Assembly (NCBI GenBank): GCA_937907395.1
Contig: CALCII010000001.1
Location: 1-64,000 of the forward strand
Direction of reading: 5' to 3'
Source: an uncultured Chitinophagaceae bacterium
GTDB lineage: Bacteria > Bacteroidota > Bacteroidia > Chitinophagales > Chitinophagaceae
DNA length: 64,000 bases
Positions 25,140-33,531 of the stretch are shown here, in pieces. The translations under genes were made by a program, and so were the position numbers. Numbering within the stretch: position 1 is the stretch's first letter; each line of letters starts with the position of its first letter. The notes beneath the pieces are model-generated. The model saw only the letters and a program-made list of their open reading frames with translations, was not told the DNA's origin and ran no database searches.

Positions 25140-26246
25140 ATGATGAAAAGGCTTCTGTTCGTTTCTGTATTTTTTCTTTTGATTGCAGTGCTTACCGCAT
25201 TCCGTTTCCATGCACCTTTAACAGGTACTATCCAGAACGGCGATACGTTACTTTATCCGGAAGAGCATCATTTTAAAAATATCCGTCAGCTCACTTTTGG
25301 TGGAGATAATGCAGAAGCTTATTTCAGCTTCGATGGCAAATGGCTCATCTTCCAGAAAACAAATCCTAAGGAAGGCATCATGTGCGATCAGATGTATATC
25401 GCAAAAGTTCCCACCAGGCCCAGCGAAAAATTTGAACCCCGGCTGGTTAGCACCGGAAAAGGAAGAACCACCTGCGGTACGTTTACTAAGGATGGAAAAC
25501 ACATCATATATGCTTCTACTCATCTGAGTGCCGATACTTGTCCGCCGGTACCCGACAGAAGAAAATACGGCAACAAATATATCTGGCCTTTATATGATAG
25601 TTATGATATTTTCATGGCCAACCTTAACGGAAAAATTGTAAAACAACTTACACATAGTAAGGGGTATGACGCAGAAGCAACGCTGTCGCCCGACGGTACA
25701 AAGATGATCTATACCAGCACAAAAGATGGTGATATTGATCTGTATATTATGAACCTGAAAACCGGTAAGGAGGTGAAGATTACGAATCAGCTGGGTTATG
25801 ATGGTGGTGCCTGGTTCAGTCCCGATGGAAAGAAAATTATCTGGCGTGCTTCACGTCCCAAAACAGAAGCCGAAATCAAAGAATACAAGGATCTGTTAGT
25901 TGAAGGATTGGTAGCGCCAACCAATATGGAAGTGTGGGTGGCCAATGCAGACGGAACGAACCAGCGACAAGTGTCTTCGTTCGGACAAGCAAACTGGGCG
26001 CCTGCCTATATGCCCGATAGTAAGCGTATCATTTTTGCCAGTAACCACGAATACAAACGTGGATTTCCGTTCAATTTATACACCATGAATGAAGACGGAA
26101 CCAATCTCGTAAAGATCAGTCGGGATAAAGGATTTGATGCGTTCCCTATGTTCAGCCCTAACGGAAAAAAGATTGTCTTTTGCAGCAACCGCAATAACGG
26201 CGGCACAAGAGATACGAATATTTTTATTGCCGATTGGGTGGAATAG
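25140..26246 (+). CDS. Secreted TolB-like WD40/PD40 beta-propeller protein
   Basis: A 368-residue exported protein. A signal peptide covers about residues 1-22. PD40 repeats follow: FKNIRQLTFGGDNAEAYFSFDGKWLIFQ, YDAEATLSPDGTKMIYTST, YDGGAWFSPDGKKIIWRAS and FDAFPMFSPNGKKIVFCSN. Together they give a six-bladed TolB-like propeller. Three Cys around residues 82-136 may form disulfides. Unlike TolB it is not next to tol/pal genes, so a Tol role cannot be assumed; it could be an enzyme-like or binding propeller in the periplasm. Confidence 0.85.
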   Translation: MMKRLLFVSVFFLLIAVLTAFRFHAPLTGTIQNGDTLLYPEEHHFKNIRQLTFGGDNAEAYFSFDGKWLIFQKTNPKEGIMCDQMYIAKVPTRPSEKFEPRLVSTGKGRTTCGTFTKDGKHIIYASTHLSADTCPPVPDRRKYGNKYIWPLYDSYDIFMANLNGKIVKQLTHSKGYDAEATLSPDGTKMIYTSTKDGDIDLYIMNLKTGKEVKITNQLGYDGGAWFSPDGKKIIWRASRPKTEAEIKEYKDLLVEGLVAPTNMEVWVANADGTNQRQVSSFGQANWAPAYMPDSKRIIFASNHEYKRGFPFNLYTMNEDGTNLVKISRDKGFDAFPMFSPNGKKIVFCSNRNNGGTRDTNIFIADWVE

Positions 26247-26299
26247 TATTGACGATACAATTCTTTTTAAATCATTTAGATTTGTAAAAAATTTAATTT

Positions 26300-26740
26300 A
26301 TGTATAACGGCCTCTTACACCTGCATAACGCATTACGCTGGATCATTATCATTCTGTTATTGCTTTCATTGATACAGGCAATTACGAAGAATGAAAAGAT
26401 TACAAAGACAAGCCTTTGGTTGCTCATTTCAGCTCATATAACCCTGTTGCTGGGATTGTTCCAGTATTTCAATAGCGAAGTAGTGGGCTTTCATATGATT
26501 GAAAACCTGGGAGGAATGGGTGCTGTGATGAAAGATAGTTTTGCCCGTTTCTGGGTGGTGGAACATATCAGTGCTATGGTGATTGCCATAGTACTGATTA
26601 CAATAGCCAGGGGTAAAGCAAAAAAACTCAACTACAAAGCTGCCACCATTCTGTATGTAATTGCTTTGTTGCTTATTCTTGCAGCTGTTCCCTGGCCGTT
26701 CCGTGAAGGTATTGGCCGTCCCTGGTTCCCGGGAATGTAG
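26300..26740 (+). CDS. Four-helix cytochrome-b-like membrane protein
   Basis: A 146-residue integral membrane protein with four hydrophobic helices (about 12-30, 38-56, 88-106 and 114-132). His residues occur in the first, second and third helical regions (HLHNALRWIIIIL, LISAHITLLLGL, VVEHISAMVIAIVL). Two of them could ligate heme, as in small cytochrome-b-like proteins that Bacteroidota annotations often call cytochrome B. The C-terminus is PWPFREGIGRPWFPGM. It has its own possible -7 motif (TAGATTTG at 26277) and a strong terminator. Heme binding is inferred. Confidence 0.65.
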   Translation: MYNGLLHLHNALRWIIIILLLLSLIQAITKNEKITKTSLWLLISAHITLLLGLFQYFNSEVVGFHMIENLGGMGAVMKDSFARFWVVEHISAMVIAIVLITIARGKAKKLNYKAATILYVIALLLILAAVPWPFREGIGRPWFPGM

Positions 26741-26764
26741 TTGCTGGTTGAAACGTTTTAAGTT

Positions 26765-26800
26765 AACAGGTTGAAAAGATTATTTTTCAACCTGTTTTTA
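26765..26800 (+). terminator. Intrinsic terminator after the cytochrome-b-like gene
   Basis: A stem AACAGGTTGAAAA with its complement closes a short loop and is followed by a T-rich tail, 25 bp after the stop codon. Confidence 0.85.
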
Positions 26801-26811
26801 TTTTCGCTCAT

Positions 26812-26831
26812 AACTTATAACCTACAACTTA
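26812..26831 (+). repeat. 20-bp direct repeat, copy 1
   Basis: AACTTATAACCTACAACTTA occurs here and, identically and in the same direction, at 27726-27745. The two copies bracket the phosphoesterase gene and the heptanucleotide array. Confidence 0.7.
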
Positions 26832-26845
26832 AAACTTACTACTTA

Positions 26846-27358
26846 TTACTTCTTCCCCAGTTCAATCACTTCACAATCTTTCATGTTTTTTCCATCGATC
26901 ACAAAACGAATGAGGGTTCTCATTTTATGCCAGCCTTGTTTACCGGCAGCACCGGGGTTCATGTGCAGGCATTGCAGTTGATCATCATACATAATTTTCA
27001 GAATGTGACTATGACCGGCGATGAAGAGTTGCGGACGATGAATTTGTAATTCTTTTCTTGTATCCGGATTGTATTTGGGAGGATAACCACCAATATGGCG
27101 GATCATTACTTTTACTTCTTCACAGTGAAAGACCAATTGTTCAGGGTAGAGGCTGCGTATTTCCTGTCCGTCGATATTCCCATAAACGCCACGAATTATC
27201 TTTACACTCGTCAACTTCGTTAACTCTTTCAACTTATCAACCACCTCCAAACTTCCCCAATCCCCGCCATGCCATATTTCATCGCATGTTGAAAAATGTT
27301 CAGCAACAGAATCGTCCAGGTAACCATGTGTGTCTGATAATAAACCAATCCGTGTCAT
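26846..27358 (-). CDS. YfcE/MJ0936-type metallophosphoesterase
   Basis: A 170-residue single-domain metallophosphoesterase. The metal-binding motifs are in the family order: LLSDTHGYLDD (D-x-H, residues 7-9), IWHGGDWG (G-D), VYGNIDG (G-N), and the C-terminal FIAGHSHILK (G-H-x-H). Length fits the small YfcE/MJ0936 class, which hydrolyse phosphodiesters in vitro and whose natural substrates are usually unknown. It is a single-gene unit between the two copies of a 20-bp direct repeat. Confidence 0.88.
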   Translation of the reverse strand: MTRIGLLSDTHGYLDDSVAEHFSTCDEIWHGGDWGSLEVVDKLKELTKLTSVKIIRGVYGNIDGQEIRSLYPEQLVFHCEEVKVMIRHIGGYPPKYNPDTRKELQIHRPQLFIAGHSHILKIMYDDQLQCLHMNPGAAGKQGWHKMRTLIRFVIDGKNMKDCEVIELGKK

Positions 27359-27541
27359 ATCTCAGCGTTTAACTCTTTTCTTACTTTCCTGCGTCAAAGA
27401 AGAGAAGACCAAAATTCGCATATCCAAACCTATTTCTTACTTTTAAGTAACGATTTGTTATGCCATTCTTCCGGAATTTTCTTTACTGGATTGATAAACG
27501 CAGGTGGAAATATGTTTTCATGCTGATGATGATTAATGATC

Positions 27542-27660
27542 AATGCAAAATGCAAAATGCAAAATGCAAAATGCTGAATGCTGAATGCTCAATGCTGAAT
27601 GCAAAATGCAAAATGCAAAATGCTGAATGCTGAATGCTCAATGCTGAATGCAAAATGCAG
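27542..27660 (+). repeat. Tandem array of 17 heptanucleotide units (AATGCNN)
   Basis: Exactly 17 contiguous 7-bp units of AATGC followed by AA, TG, TC or (last unit) AG. Writing the unit types as A, T, C and G, the order is AAAATTCT AAATTCT A G. A 49-bp block of seven units is therefore itself duplicated. It ends 98 bp before the homogentisate dioxygenase start codon. Confidence 0.95.
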
Positions 27661-27725
27661 CACTTCAGAACCTGTAGTTGCCATCAGCCTTAGGCATTAA
27701 GCATTGCGCTTTATGCTTTGATAAC

Positions 27726-27745
27726 AACTTATAACCTACAACTTA
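27726..27745 (+). repeat. 20-bp direct repeat, copy 2
   Basis: Identical in sequence and orientation to 26812-26831. It ends 13 bp before the homogentisate dioxygenase start codon. Confidence 0.7.
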
Positions 27746-27758
27746 CAATTTCTTAAAC

Positions 27759-28916
27759 ATGCCTTACTACTATAAACTCGGAAACATTCCGCATAAACGA
27801 CATACACAGTTCCGCAAGCCCGATGGTGGTTTGTACAGCGAACAATTATTTTCCACCGAAGGATTCAGTGATGATTATTCTCTGCTGTATCATTGCCATC
27901 CACCCACACAGATCATTAAAACAGAACCTCAGGTGGATGTAAGTCCGCAGGTGGCCGAAGAAAAGATGCTGCAGCACCGCTGCTTTGAAGGCTTTCATCT
28001 GAAGCCCGGTGGTGATTTCTTGGAAAGCCGTGTGCCTGTATTGGTGAACAGTGATTGTCATATTGTATTGGCGGCACCCACATCGGGTACCAAAGAGTAT
28101 TTCTATAAGAATACAGATGGTGATGAAATGATTTTTGTACACGAGGGGAGTGGTGTGGTGAAAACACAATACGGACAGTTGCCTTTTTCATACGGCGATT
28201 ATATTGTACTTCCCCGGGGAACCATTTATCAGATTGAGTTTACAGATGATAAGAACCGTTTGTTTATTGTGGAATCATTTACGCCGTTGCGGTTTCCTAA
28301 ACGTTACATGAGTAAATACGGCCAGCTGATGGAGCATTCGCCTTATTGTGAACGTGATATCCGTCCGCCACAGGATCTGCAGACGTTTGATGAAAAAGGT
28401 GATTTCCTCATCCGTGCGAAGAAGAAAGGAATGTTATATGGTTTGCACTATGGAACTCATCCTTTTGATGTGGTGGGTTGGGATGGATGTTGTTATCCTT
28501 ATATTTTTTCCATTCATGATTTTGAACCCATCACCGGAAGAGTACATCAGCCACCACCGGTACACCAGACATTTGAAACCAATGCTTTTGTAGTGTGCAG
28601 TTTTGTTCCCCGTTTGTACGATTATCATCCCAATGCTATACCAGCACCTTATAATCACAGTAATATTGATAGCGATGAAGTGATTTATTATGTGGATGGC
28701 GATTTTATGAGTCGCAAGAACGTAACCCGTGGTATGATCACCCTGCATCCGGCAGGTATACCACATGGCCCCCATCCCGGAGCTGTAGAAAAAAGTATTG
28801 GAGCAAAGGAAACGAAGGAACTGGCGGTGATGGTGGATACCTTTCGTCCGCTCATGCTTACCAGGCAGGCATTGGAACTGGAGAACCGAAATTATACGAT
28901 GAGTTGGGCCGAGTAA
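27759..28916 (+). CDS. hmgA: Homogentisate 1,2-dioxygenase
   Basis: A 385-residue iron(II) dioxygenase of tyrosine/phenylalanine breakdown, opening the ring of homogentisate to maleylacetoacetate. It has the double-stranded beta-helix layout: N-terminal PHKRHTQFRKPDGGLYSEQLF, a central cupin strand (EMIFVHEGSGVVKTQYG), and the metal-site region HQTFETNAFVVCSFVPR, YNHSNIDSDEVIYYVDGDF and LHPAGIPHGPHPG with conserved His/Glu ligands. The next steps (isomerase, fumarylacetoacetase) are not in the window. The promoter region contains the heptanucleotide array. Confidence 0.93.
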   Translation: MPYYYKLGNIPHKRHTQFRKPDGGLYSEQLFSTEGFSDDYSLLYHCHPPTQIIKTEPQVDVSPQVAEEKMLQHRCFEGFHLKPGGDFLESRVPVLVNSDCHIVLAAPTSGTKEYFYKNTDGDEMIFVHEGSGVVKTQYGQLPFSYGDYIVLPRGTIYQIEFTDDKNRLFIVESFTPLRFPKRYMSKYGQLMEHSPYCERDIRPPQDLQTFDEKGDFLIRAKKKGMLYGLHYGTHPFDVVGWDGCCYPYIFSIHDFEPITGRVHQPPPVHQTFETNAFVVCSFVPRLYDYHPNAIPAPYNHSNIDSDEVIYYVDGDFMSRKNVTRGMITLHPAGIPHGPHPGAVEKSIGAKETKELAVMVDTFRPLMLTRQALELENRNYTMSWAE

Positions 28917-28970
28917 GGATCCATTTTTCAGAGTAAGCCAACATGCTTTCAAGAGTGTATCAATTCAGTA

Positions 28971-28988
28971 TTTAACCATTTGGTTAAA
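28971..28988. promoter_or_regulatory. Palindromic operator upstream of the tetR promoter
   Basis: TTTAACCATTTGGTTAAA is an 18-bp near-perfect palindrome. The same half-sites recur at 29025-29040. The two sites bracket the promoter, as expected for autoregulation by the TetR protein encoded immediately downstream. Confidence 0.75.
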
Positions 28989-28993
28989 GTTTA

Positions 28994-29024
28994 TTTGCCC
29001 GTGAAAGAATCTTGCCTACCTTTG
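28994..29024 (+). promoter_or_regulatory. Bacteroidota-type promoter of the tetR-efflux operon
   Basis: TTTG (28994-28997), a 19-nt spacer and TACCTTTG (29017-29024) match the Bacteroidota sigma consensus. The element lies between two matching palindromes, so binding at either would occlude it. Confidence 0.75.
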
Positions 29025-29040
29025 TTAACCAAATGGTTAA
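29025..29040. promoter_or_regulatory. Second palindromic operator, between promoter and tetR start
   Basis: TTAACCAAATGGTTAA is a near-perfect palindrome with the same half-sites as the one at 28971. An extra half-site, AATGGTTAAAAC, overlaps the tetR start codon. Confidence 0.75.
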
Positions 29041-29045
29041 ACTGA

Positions 29046-29660
29046 ATGGTTAAAACAGTTGCTGATACAAGTGCCCGGGATAAAATACTGGAAGCAGCCC
29101 GAAAGATCTTCCTTGAGAAAGGAATGGATGGTGCCCGCATGCAGGATATTGCTCTTGAAGCGGGAATCAATAAGGCGTTGTTGCATTATTATTTTACCAG
29201 TAAGGATGTCTTGTTTGAGCAAGTGTTCAGCGAGGCCTTTATACGTTTTATTCCACGTCTTAACAGAGTGATTGAATCAGACACACCTTTCTTTAAGAAA
29301 ATTGAAATCTTCTGTGAAGAGTACCTGAATTTTCTCATCGCCAACCCTTACATGCCGCTTTTTATTCTGAATGAACTTAATCGTCAACCTGACGAATTTT
29401 TAAAACGTATCTGGAGTCATCAGAAGCCGAACCTGAAGTCGTTATTCATACAGATAGAAGAGGAAGTGAAAGCAGAAACTATTCGCCCTATTCATCCGGC
29501 TCACCTGGTGATGAATCTTATGAGTATGTGCATTTTTCCATTCATTGGTAAGCCTATGCTTCAGTTCCTTACCAAAATCAGTGACAAAGAATTTGCTGTA
29601 CTTATGGAGCAGCGCAAAAAAGAAGTACCCGCATTTATTATTCAATCTATCAAACGATAA
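29046..29660 (+). CDS. TetR-family repressor of the efflux operon
   Basis: A 204-residue TetR-type regulator. The N-terminal helix-turn-helix is typical: ARDKILEAARKIFLEKGMDGARMQDIALEAGINKALLHYYFTSKDVLFEQVF. The helical C-terminal ligand domain carries no recognisable subclass signature. Two palindromes bracketing its own promoter suggest autorepression. As the first gene of the operon it probably releases expression of the TolC-HlyD-ABC pump when a substrate binds. Spacing of 6 bp to the next gene supports cotranscription. Confidence 0.92.
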   Translation: MVKTVADTSARDKILEAARKIFLEKGMDGARMQDIALEAGINKALLHYYFTSKDVLFEQVFSEAFIRFIPRLNRVIESDTPFFKKIEIFCEEYLNFLIANPYMPLFILNELNRQPDEFLKRIWSHQKPNLKSLFIQIEEEVKAETIRPIHPAHLVMNLMSMCIFPFIGKPMLQFLTKISDKEFAVLMEQRKKEVPAFIIQSIKR

Positions 29661-29666
29661 TATAGT

Positions 29667-30917
29667 ATGAAAAAATGGTTTTTTATCCTGTTACTATCCG
29701 GTGGTGCTGTTTCGGCACAAACGGTGACACTGGAGCAGGTTAACCAACTCGCCCGGGAAAATTATCCGTTGATCAAACAAAAAGACCTGGTGCGTCAGAC
29801 GAAGGAGATTACCATTGAAAATCTCAATAAAGGGTATCTGCCGCAATTATCATTGAGCGGACAAGCCACATATCAGTCGGATGTTACAAAAGTGAGTGTG
29901 CCGGTTCCGGGCATTTCCATTCAGCCACCTTCGAAAGATCAGTACAAAGTAGTGGCAGATGTAAACCAGGTGATCTGGGATGGGGGTGTGATCAAACAGC
30001 AGAAAACCATGCAGCAGTTAAATGCAGAAGTGGAAGACCAGAAAATTGAGGTGGAGTTGTACAAACTAACGGACCGCATCAACCAGATTTATGTAAGCAT
30101 CCTTTATATCGATGAACAATTAAAACAAACTGAGCTTATACGGAAAGACCTGGGCACTGGTATTAAGAAAGTGGAAGCACAGGTGAACAACGGTGTGGCT
30201 TTCAGGTCCAATTTATTGTTATTGCAGGCCGAACTGCTTAAAACAGATCAACGGGTAATTGAATTGAAAGCTTCCCGTAAAGGGCTGCTGGATGTATTGA
30301 GTTTGTTTACCGGCGAATCTTATAATGAAACAACTGTATTTGAATCTCCTGCGGTTATGGATGTTGTGGATGCTTCTGTGAATCGTCCTGAATTAACCCT
30401 GTTTCAAAAACAAAATCAGTTTTTCAGCGGACAAGCGAATCTTATCCAGGCAAAGAATCTTCCCAAAGCCAGTTTCTTTTTTCAGGGTGGGTATGGACGT
30501 CCGGGTTTGAACATGCTTGACAATCAATTCAGTCCTTTCTATATCACGGGAGTACGATTTAATTGGGCTTTTGGCGGATTGTACACGGCGAAACGGGAGA
30601 AGCAACTAATTGAAATCAATAAGAAAAATGTATCTGTTCAACAGGATGCTTTTCTTCTCAATACCAATACACAATTGAAACAACAACAGGCAGAGGTTGA
30701 CAAAATCAATCAATTGATTGCAAAAGATCTTGAAATTATTGATCTGCGTGAAAAAGTAAAAGAAGCCGCCAAGGCTCAATTGGAAAACGGAGTGATTACG
30801 GCGAATGATTATCTGCGTGAAGTGAATGCAGAAGACCAGGCCAGGCAAACATTAATTATTCATCGTGTACAACTGGTGCAAGCTAAAATCAATTATCAAA
30901 CGATTAAAGGGAAATAA
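29667..30917 (+). CDS. TolC-family outer-membrane efflux protein
   Basis: A 416-residue outer-membrane channel component. The signal peptide is residues 1-17 (MKKWFFILLL...VSAQ). The mature part is long helical hairpins with duplicated structure: VTLEQVNQLARENYPLIKQKD in the first half and FQKQNQFFSGQANLIQAKNLPKASFFFQGGYGRPG in the second. The heptad-rich ends form the periplasmic tunnel. It would work with the membrane-fusion protein and ABC pump of the same operon to export a compound across both membranes. Confidence 0.9.
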   Translation: MKKWFFILLLSGGAVSAQTVTLEQVNQLARENYPLIKQKDLVRQTKEITIENLNKGYLPQLSLSGQATYQSDVTKVSVPVPGISIQPPSKDQYKVVADVNQVIWDGGVIKQQKTMQQLNAEVEDQKIEVELYKLTDRINQIYVSILYIDEQLKQTELIRKDLGTGIKKVEAQVNNGVAFRSNLLLLQAELLKTDQRVIELKASRKGLLDVLSLFTGESYNETTVFESPAVMDVVDASVNRPELTLFQKQNQFFSGQANLIQAKNLPKASFFFQGGYGRPGLNMLDNQFSPFYITGVRFNWAFGGLYTAKREKQLIEINKKNVSVQQDAFLLNTNTQLKQQQAEVDKINQLIAKDLEIIDLREKVKEAAKAQLENGVITANDYLREVNAEDQARQTLIIHRVQLVQAKINYQTIKGK

Positions 30918-30921
30918 ATAT

Positions 30922-31857
30922 ATGCGACTCATTACAACTATTTTAGGTGCTGCTGTTTTATTGGCTGCCTGTAACAGAAACGGAAATAACTATGATGCTT
31001 CCGGTACATTTGAAGCAACAGAAGTGATTGTTTCTTCTGAAGTGCCTGGTAAAATTTTATCGTTAAATCTGAACGAAGGGGATACCATTCCTGCCGATAG
31101 TATTGTTGGTATGGTTGATGCTGCCAACCTGAATCTTCAGAAGGAACAGGTGGAAGCAAGTATTCATTCATTGGGTGAAAAAACGGCTGATGCTGGTCCG
31201 CAGGTAACTTTACTGCAGCACCAGTTAGATGTTCAGCAATCACAACTCAGCAACCTGCTGCACGAAAAACAACGGATTGAAAACCTGCTGAAACAGGATG
31301 CGGCAACCGGAAAACAACTCGACGATATCAATGCACAGATTGATGTGGTGAAAAAACAGATGGAGGTAACCCGTCAGCAAATCCGTGTGCAACAAAGCAA
31401 TGTGAATACACAAAACAGGGGAATTCTCAGCGAAGCAAAACCGTTGGAGAAAAGAGTAGCGCAACTCAACGATCAGTTGAAACGTTCGGCTATAGTAAAT
31501 CCTGTCAGCGGAACGGTATTGACCAAATATGCCGAAGCGGGGGAAGTAACCAATGCAGGCAAAGCCTTATATAAAATTGCAGATATGCGTGTCATGAAGC
31601 TGAGGGCGTATGTTACTGCAGATCAGCTGGCGAAGATAAAGCTGGGGCAGCAGGTAAAAGTATTGATTGATAATGGGAAAGATCAGTATAAGACACTAAC
31701 GGGAACGATCAGCTGGATTTCCGATAAGGCTGAGTTTACGCCCAAGACCATTCAGACAAAAGAAGAACGTGCCAATCTTGTGTATGCCATTAAAATCAAT
31801 GTGGCTAATAATGGTTTCCTGAGGATTGGTATGTATGGTGAAGTTCAGTTTCAATAA
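30922..31857 (+). CDS. HlyD-family membrane-fusion (periplasmic adaptor) lipoprotein
   Basis: A 311-residue adaptor starting at 30922, where the signal peptide and lipobox lie (MRLITTILGAAVLLAAC, Cys17). A lipoyl-like half follows (GTFEATEVIVSSEVPGKILSLNLNEGDTI), then a long coiled-coil hairpin (about 75-200, with QLDVQQSQLSNLLHEKQRIENLL). The second lipoyl half carries the conserved AIVNPVSGTVLTKYAEAGEVTNAG, and a beta-barrel domain ends the protein. It bridges the TolC channel and the ABC permeases. The gene lies 4 bp after the TolC gene. The build resembles E. coli YbhG. Confidence 0.9.
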   Translation: MRLITTILGAAVLLAACNRNGNNYDASGTFEATEVIVSSEVPGKILSLNLNEGDTIPADSIVGMVDAANLNLQKEQVEASIHSLGEKTADAGPQVTLLQHQLDVQQSQLSNLLHEKQRIENLLKQDAATGKQLDDINAQIDVVKKQMEVTRQQIRVQQSNVNTQNRGILSEAKPLEKRVAQLNDQLKRSAIVNPVSGTVLTKYAEAGEVTNAGKALYKIADMRVMKLRAYVTADQLAKIKLGQQVKVLIDNGKDQYKTLTGTISWISDKAEFTPKTIQTKEERANLVYAIKINVANNGFLRIGMYGEVQFQ

Positions 31858-31865
31858 ATCAACTG

Positions 31866-32792
31866 ATGAAAGCTGTTTCTGTTGAACATATTATCAAAAC
31901 TTATCCGGATAAGAAGCAAACAATTACTGCTTTAAATGATATTTCATTTGAAGTGAGTAAAGGTGAGTTGTTTGGGATTATTGGTCCGGATGGTGCCGGG
32001 AAAACATCTCTGTTCCGCATTCTCACCACATTGCTGTTGCCCGATAGCGGTAAGGCAACTGTAGAAGGATTTGATACGGAGAAAGATTACAAAGCAATAC
32101 GTAAAATATCAGGTTACATGCCCGGACGTTTTTCTTTGTACCAGGATTTATCAGTAATTGAAAATCTGCAGTTCTTTGCTACTATTTTCAATACGTCAGT
32201 TGAAGAGAACTACGATCTCATTAAAGATATTTATTCCCAGATTGAACCATTTAAACATCGCAGGGCCGGTAAATTATCCGGTGGCATGAAACAGAAACTG
32301 GCGTTGAGCTGTGCATTGATTCACCGTCCCACTATTTTATTTCTCGATGAACCTACCACAGGTGTTGATGCAGTTTCAAGAAAGGAATTCTGGGAGATGT
32401 TAAAGCGATTGAAAGAACAGGGAATCACCATATTGGTATCTACTCCTTATATGGATGAGGCAGGTATGTGCGATCGGGTGGCATTGATGCAATCCGGTTC
32501 AATTCTCACCATTGATACTCCGGAAAAGATTGTTACATCTTTTAAGCATACATTATGGGGGGTGAGGGCGAATCAAATGTACCGGTTGTTGAATGACCTG
32601 AAAGCGATGCCTGAAGTTTCACATGCTTATCCCTCCGGAATTTATCATCATGTAATTCTGAAGAACGGAACTGAGAAGCAATTGTTGCAGCAATATCTCG
32701 AAGGAAAAGGACATGCAGAGCTGGAACTGATTCAATCCGTTCCAACAATTGAAGATTGTTTTATGAATTTAATGGAACATACAGATGCCTGA
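31866..32792 (+). CDS. ABC transporter ATPase, first subunit (YbhF N-half-like, degenerate H-loop)
   Basis: A 308-residue nucleotide-binding protein for the drug-type efflux pump. Walker A is GPDGAGKTS (40-48), the signature KLSGGMKQK is intact, and Walker B/D-loop is FLDEPTTGVD. The H-loop His is replaced (STPYMDEA instead of TH-YMDEA). A C-terminal extension of about 75 residues follows. This matches the N-terminal half of E. coli YbhF. It overlaps the second ATPase gene by 8 bp, suggesting coupled translation and a heterodimer. Confidence 0.92.
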   Translation: MKAVSVEHIIKTYPDKKQTITALNDISFEVSKGELFGIIGPDGAGKTSLFRILTTLLLPDSGKATVEGFDTEKDYKAIRKISGYMPGRFSLYQDLSVIENLQFFATIFNTSVEENYDLIKDIYSQIEPFKHRRAGKLSGGMKQKLALSCALIHRPTILFLDEPTTGVDAVSRKEFWEMLKRLKEQGITILVSTPYMDEAGMCDRVALMQSGSILTIDTPEKIVTSFKHTLWGVRANQMYRLLNDLKAMPEVSHAYPSGIYHHVILKNGTEKQLLQQYLEGKGHAELELIQSVPTIEDCFMNLMEHTDA

Positions 32793-33528
32793 ACAAGTGA
32801 TCATATCGGCCCGTAATCTCACCAAACGTTTTGGCCATTTCACGGCAGTGGATACCATCAGCTTTGATGTGATGCGGGGAGAAATATTCGGATTCCTGGG
32901 AGCTAACGGTGCCGGTAAAACGACTGCTATGCGGATGTTGTGCGGTTTGTTGATTCCTACCTCCGGTGAAGCATCTGTTGCCGGGTTTGATGTGTATAAA
33001 CACAATGAAGATATTAAGAAAAACATAGGCTACATGAGCCAGAAGTTTTCATTGTATGAAGATCTTACAGTTAAAGAAAACATGGAACTCTATGGAGGTA
33101 TCTATGGTAAAGACAAAAAATACATCAAAGAAAAGACAGCTTCCATTTTAAAAGAACTGCACCTGGAGCAGGAGGGAGATAAGCTTGTAAAATCTTTGCC
33201 GCTGGGTTGGAAACAAAAGCTGGCATTTTCTGTCGCAATTTTTCATGAGCCGGAGATTGTATTTCTGGATGAACCTACGGGTGGCGTGGATCCAGTTACC
33301 AGAAGAGAATTCTGGAATCTGATTTATGAAGCGGCCGATAAAGGTATTACGGTTTTTGTAACCACACACTACATGGATGAAGCAGAGTATTGCAGCAGGG
33401 TAAGTATCATGGTGGATGGTAAAATTGAAGCGATGGATACACCAGCCGAGCTGCGGAAACAATATCAGTCGGCCTCTATGGACGATGTGTTTCTGAAACT
33501 GGCAAGAAAGGCAACGAGGAGTGAGTGA
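32785..33528 (+). CDS. ABC transporter ATPase, second subunit (YbhF C-half-like, degenerate signature)
   Basis: A 247-residue nucleotide-binding protein. Walker A is GANGAGKTT (39-47), Walker B is FLDEPTGGVD, and the H-loop TTHYMDEAEYC is intact. The LSGGQ signature is altered to LPLGWKQK. The degenerate parts complement those of the first ATPase: paired as a heterodimer they would give one fully consensus ATP site and one degenerate site. It corresponds to the C-terminal half of YbhF; here the two halves are separate genes. Confidence 0.92.
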   Translation: MPEQVIISARNLTKRFGHFTAVDTISFDVMRGEIFGFLGANGAGKTTAMRMLCGLLIPTSGEASVAGFDVYKHNEDIKKNIGYMSQKFSLYEDLTVKENMELYGGIYGKDKKYIKEKTASILKELHLEQEGDKLVKSLPLGWKQKLAFSVAIFHEPEIVFLDEPTGGVDPVTRREFWNLIYEAADKGITVFVTTHYMDEAEYCSRVSIMVDGKIEAMDTPAELRKQYQSASMDDVFLKLARKATRSE

Positions 33529-33531
33529 ATA

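Larger units (their letters stand above)
27359..27758. other. Divergent 400-bp intergenic region with a heptanucleotide array
   Basis: The region separates the phosphoesterase and homogentisate dioxygenase genes. Its middle is filled by a 17-unit array of 7-bp repeats (27542-27660). The right part holds AGCATTGCG-type words related to the repeat at 38940-39035 and the second 20-bp direct repeat just before the dioxygenase start. The left part shows nothing clear. Confidence 0.6.

Noticed and set aside
27542..27660. CRISPR-like array
   Set aside because: The repeats are contiguous 7-mers without spacers, and no cas genes are present.
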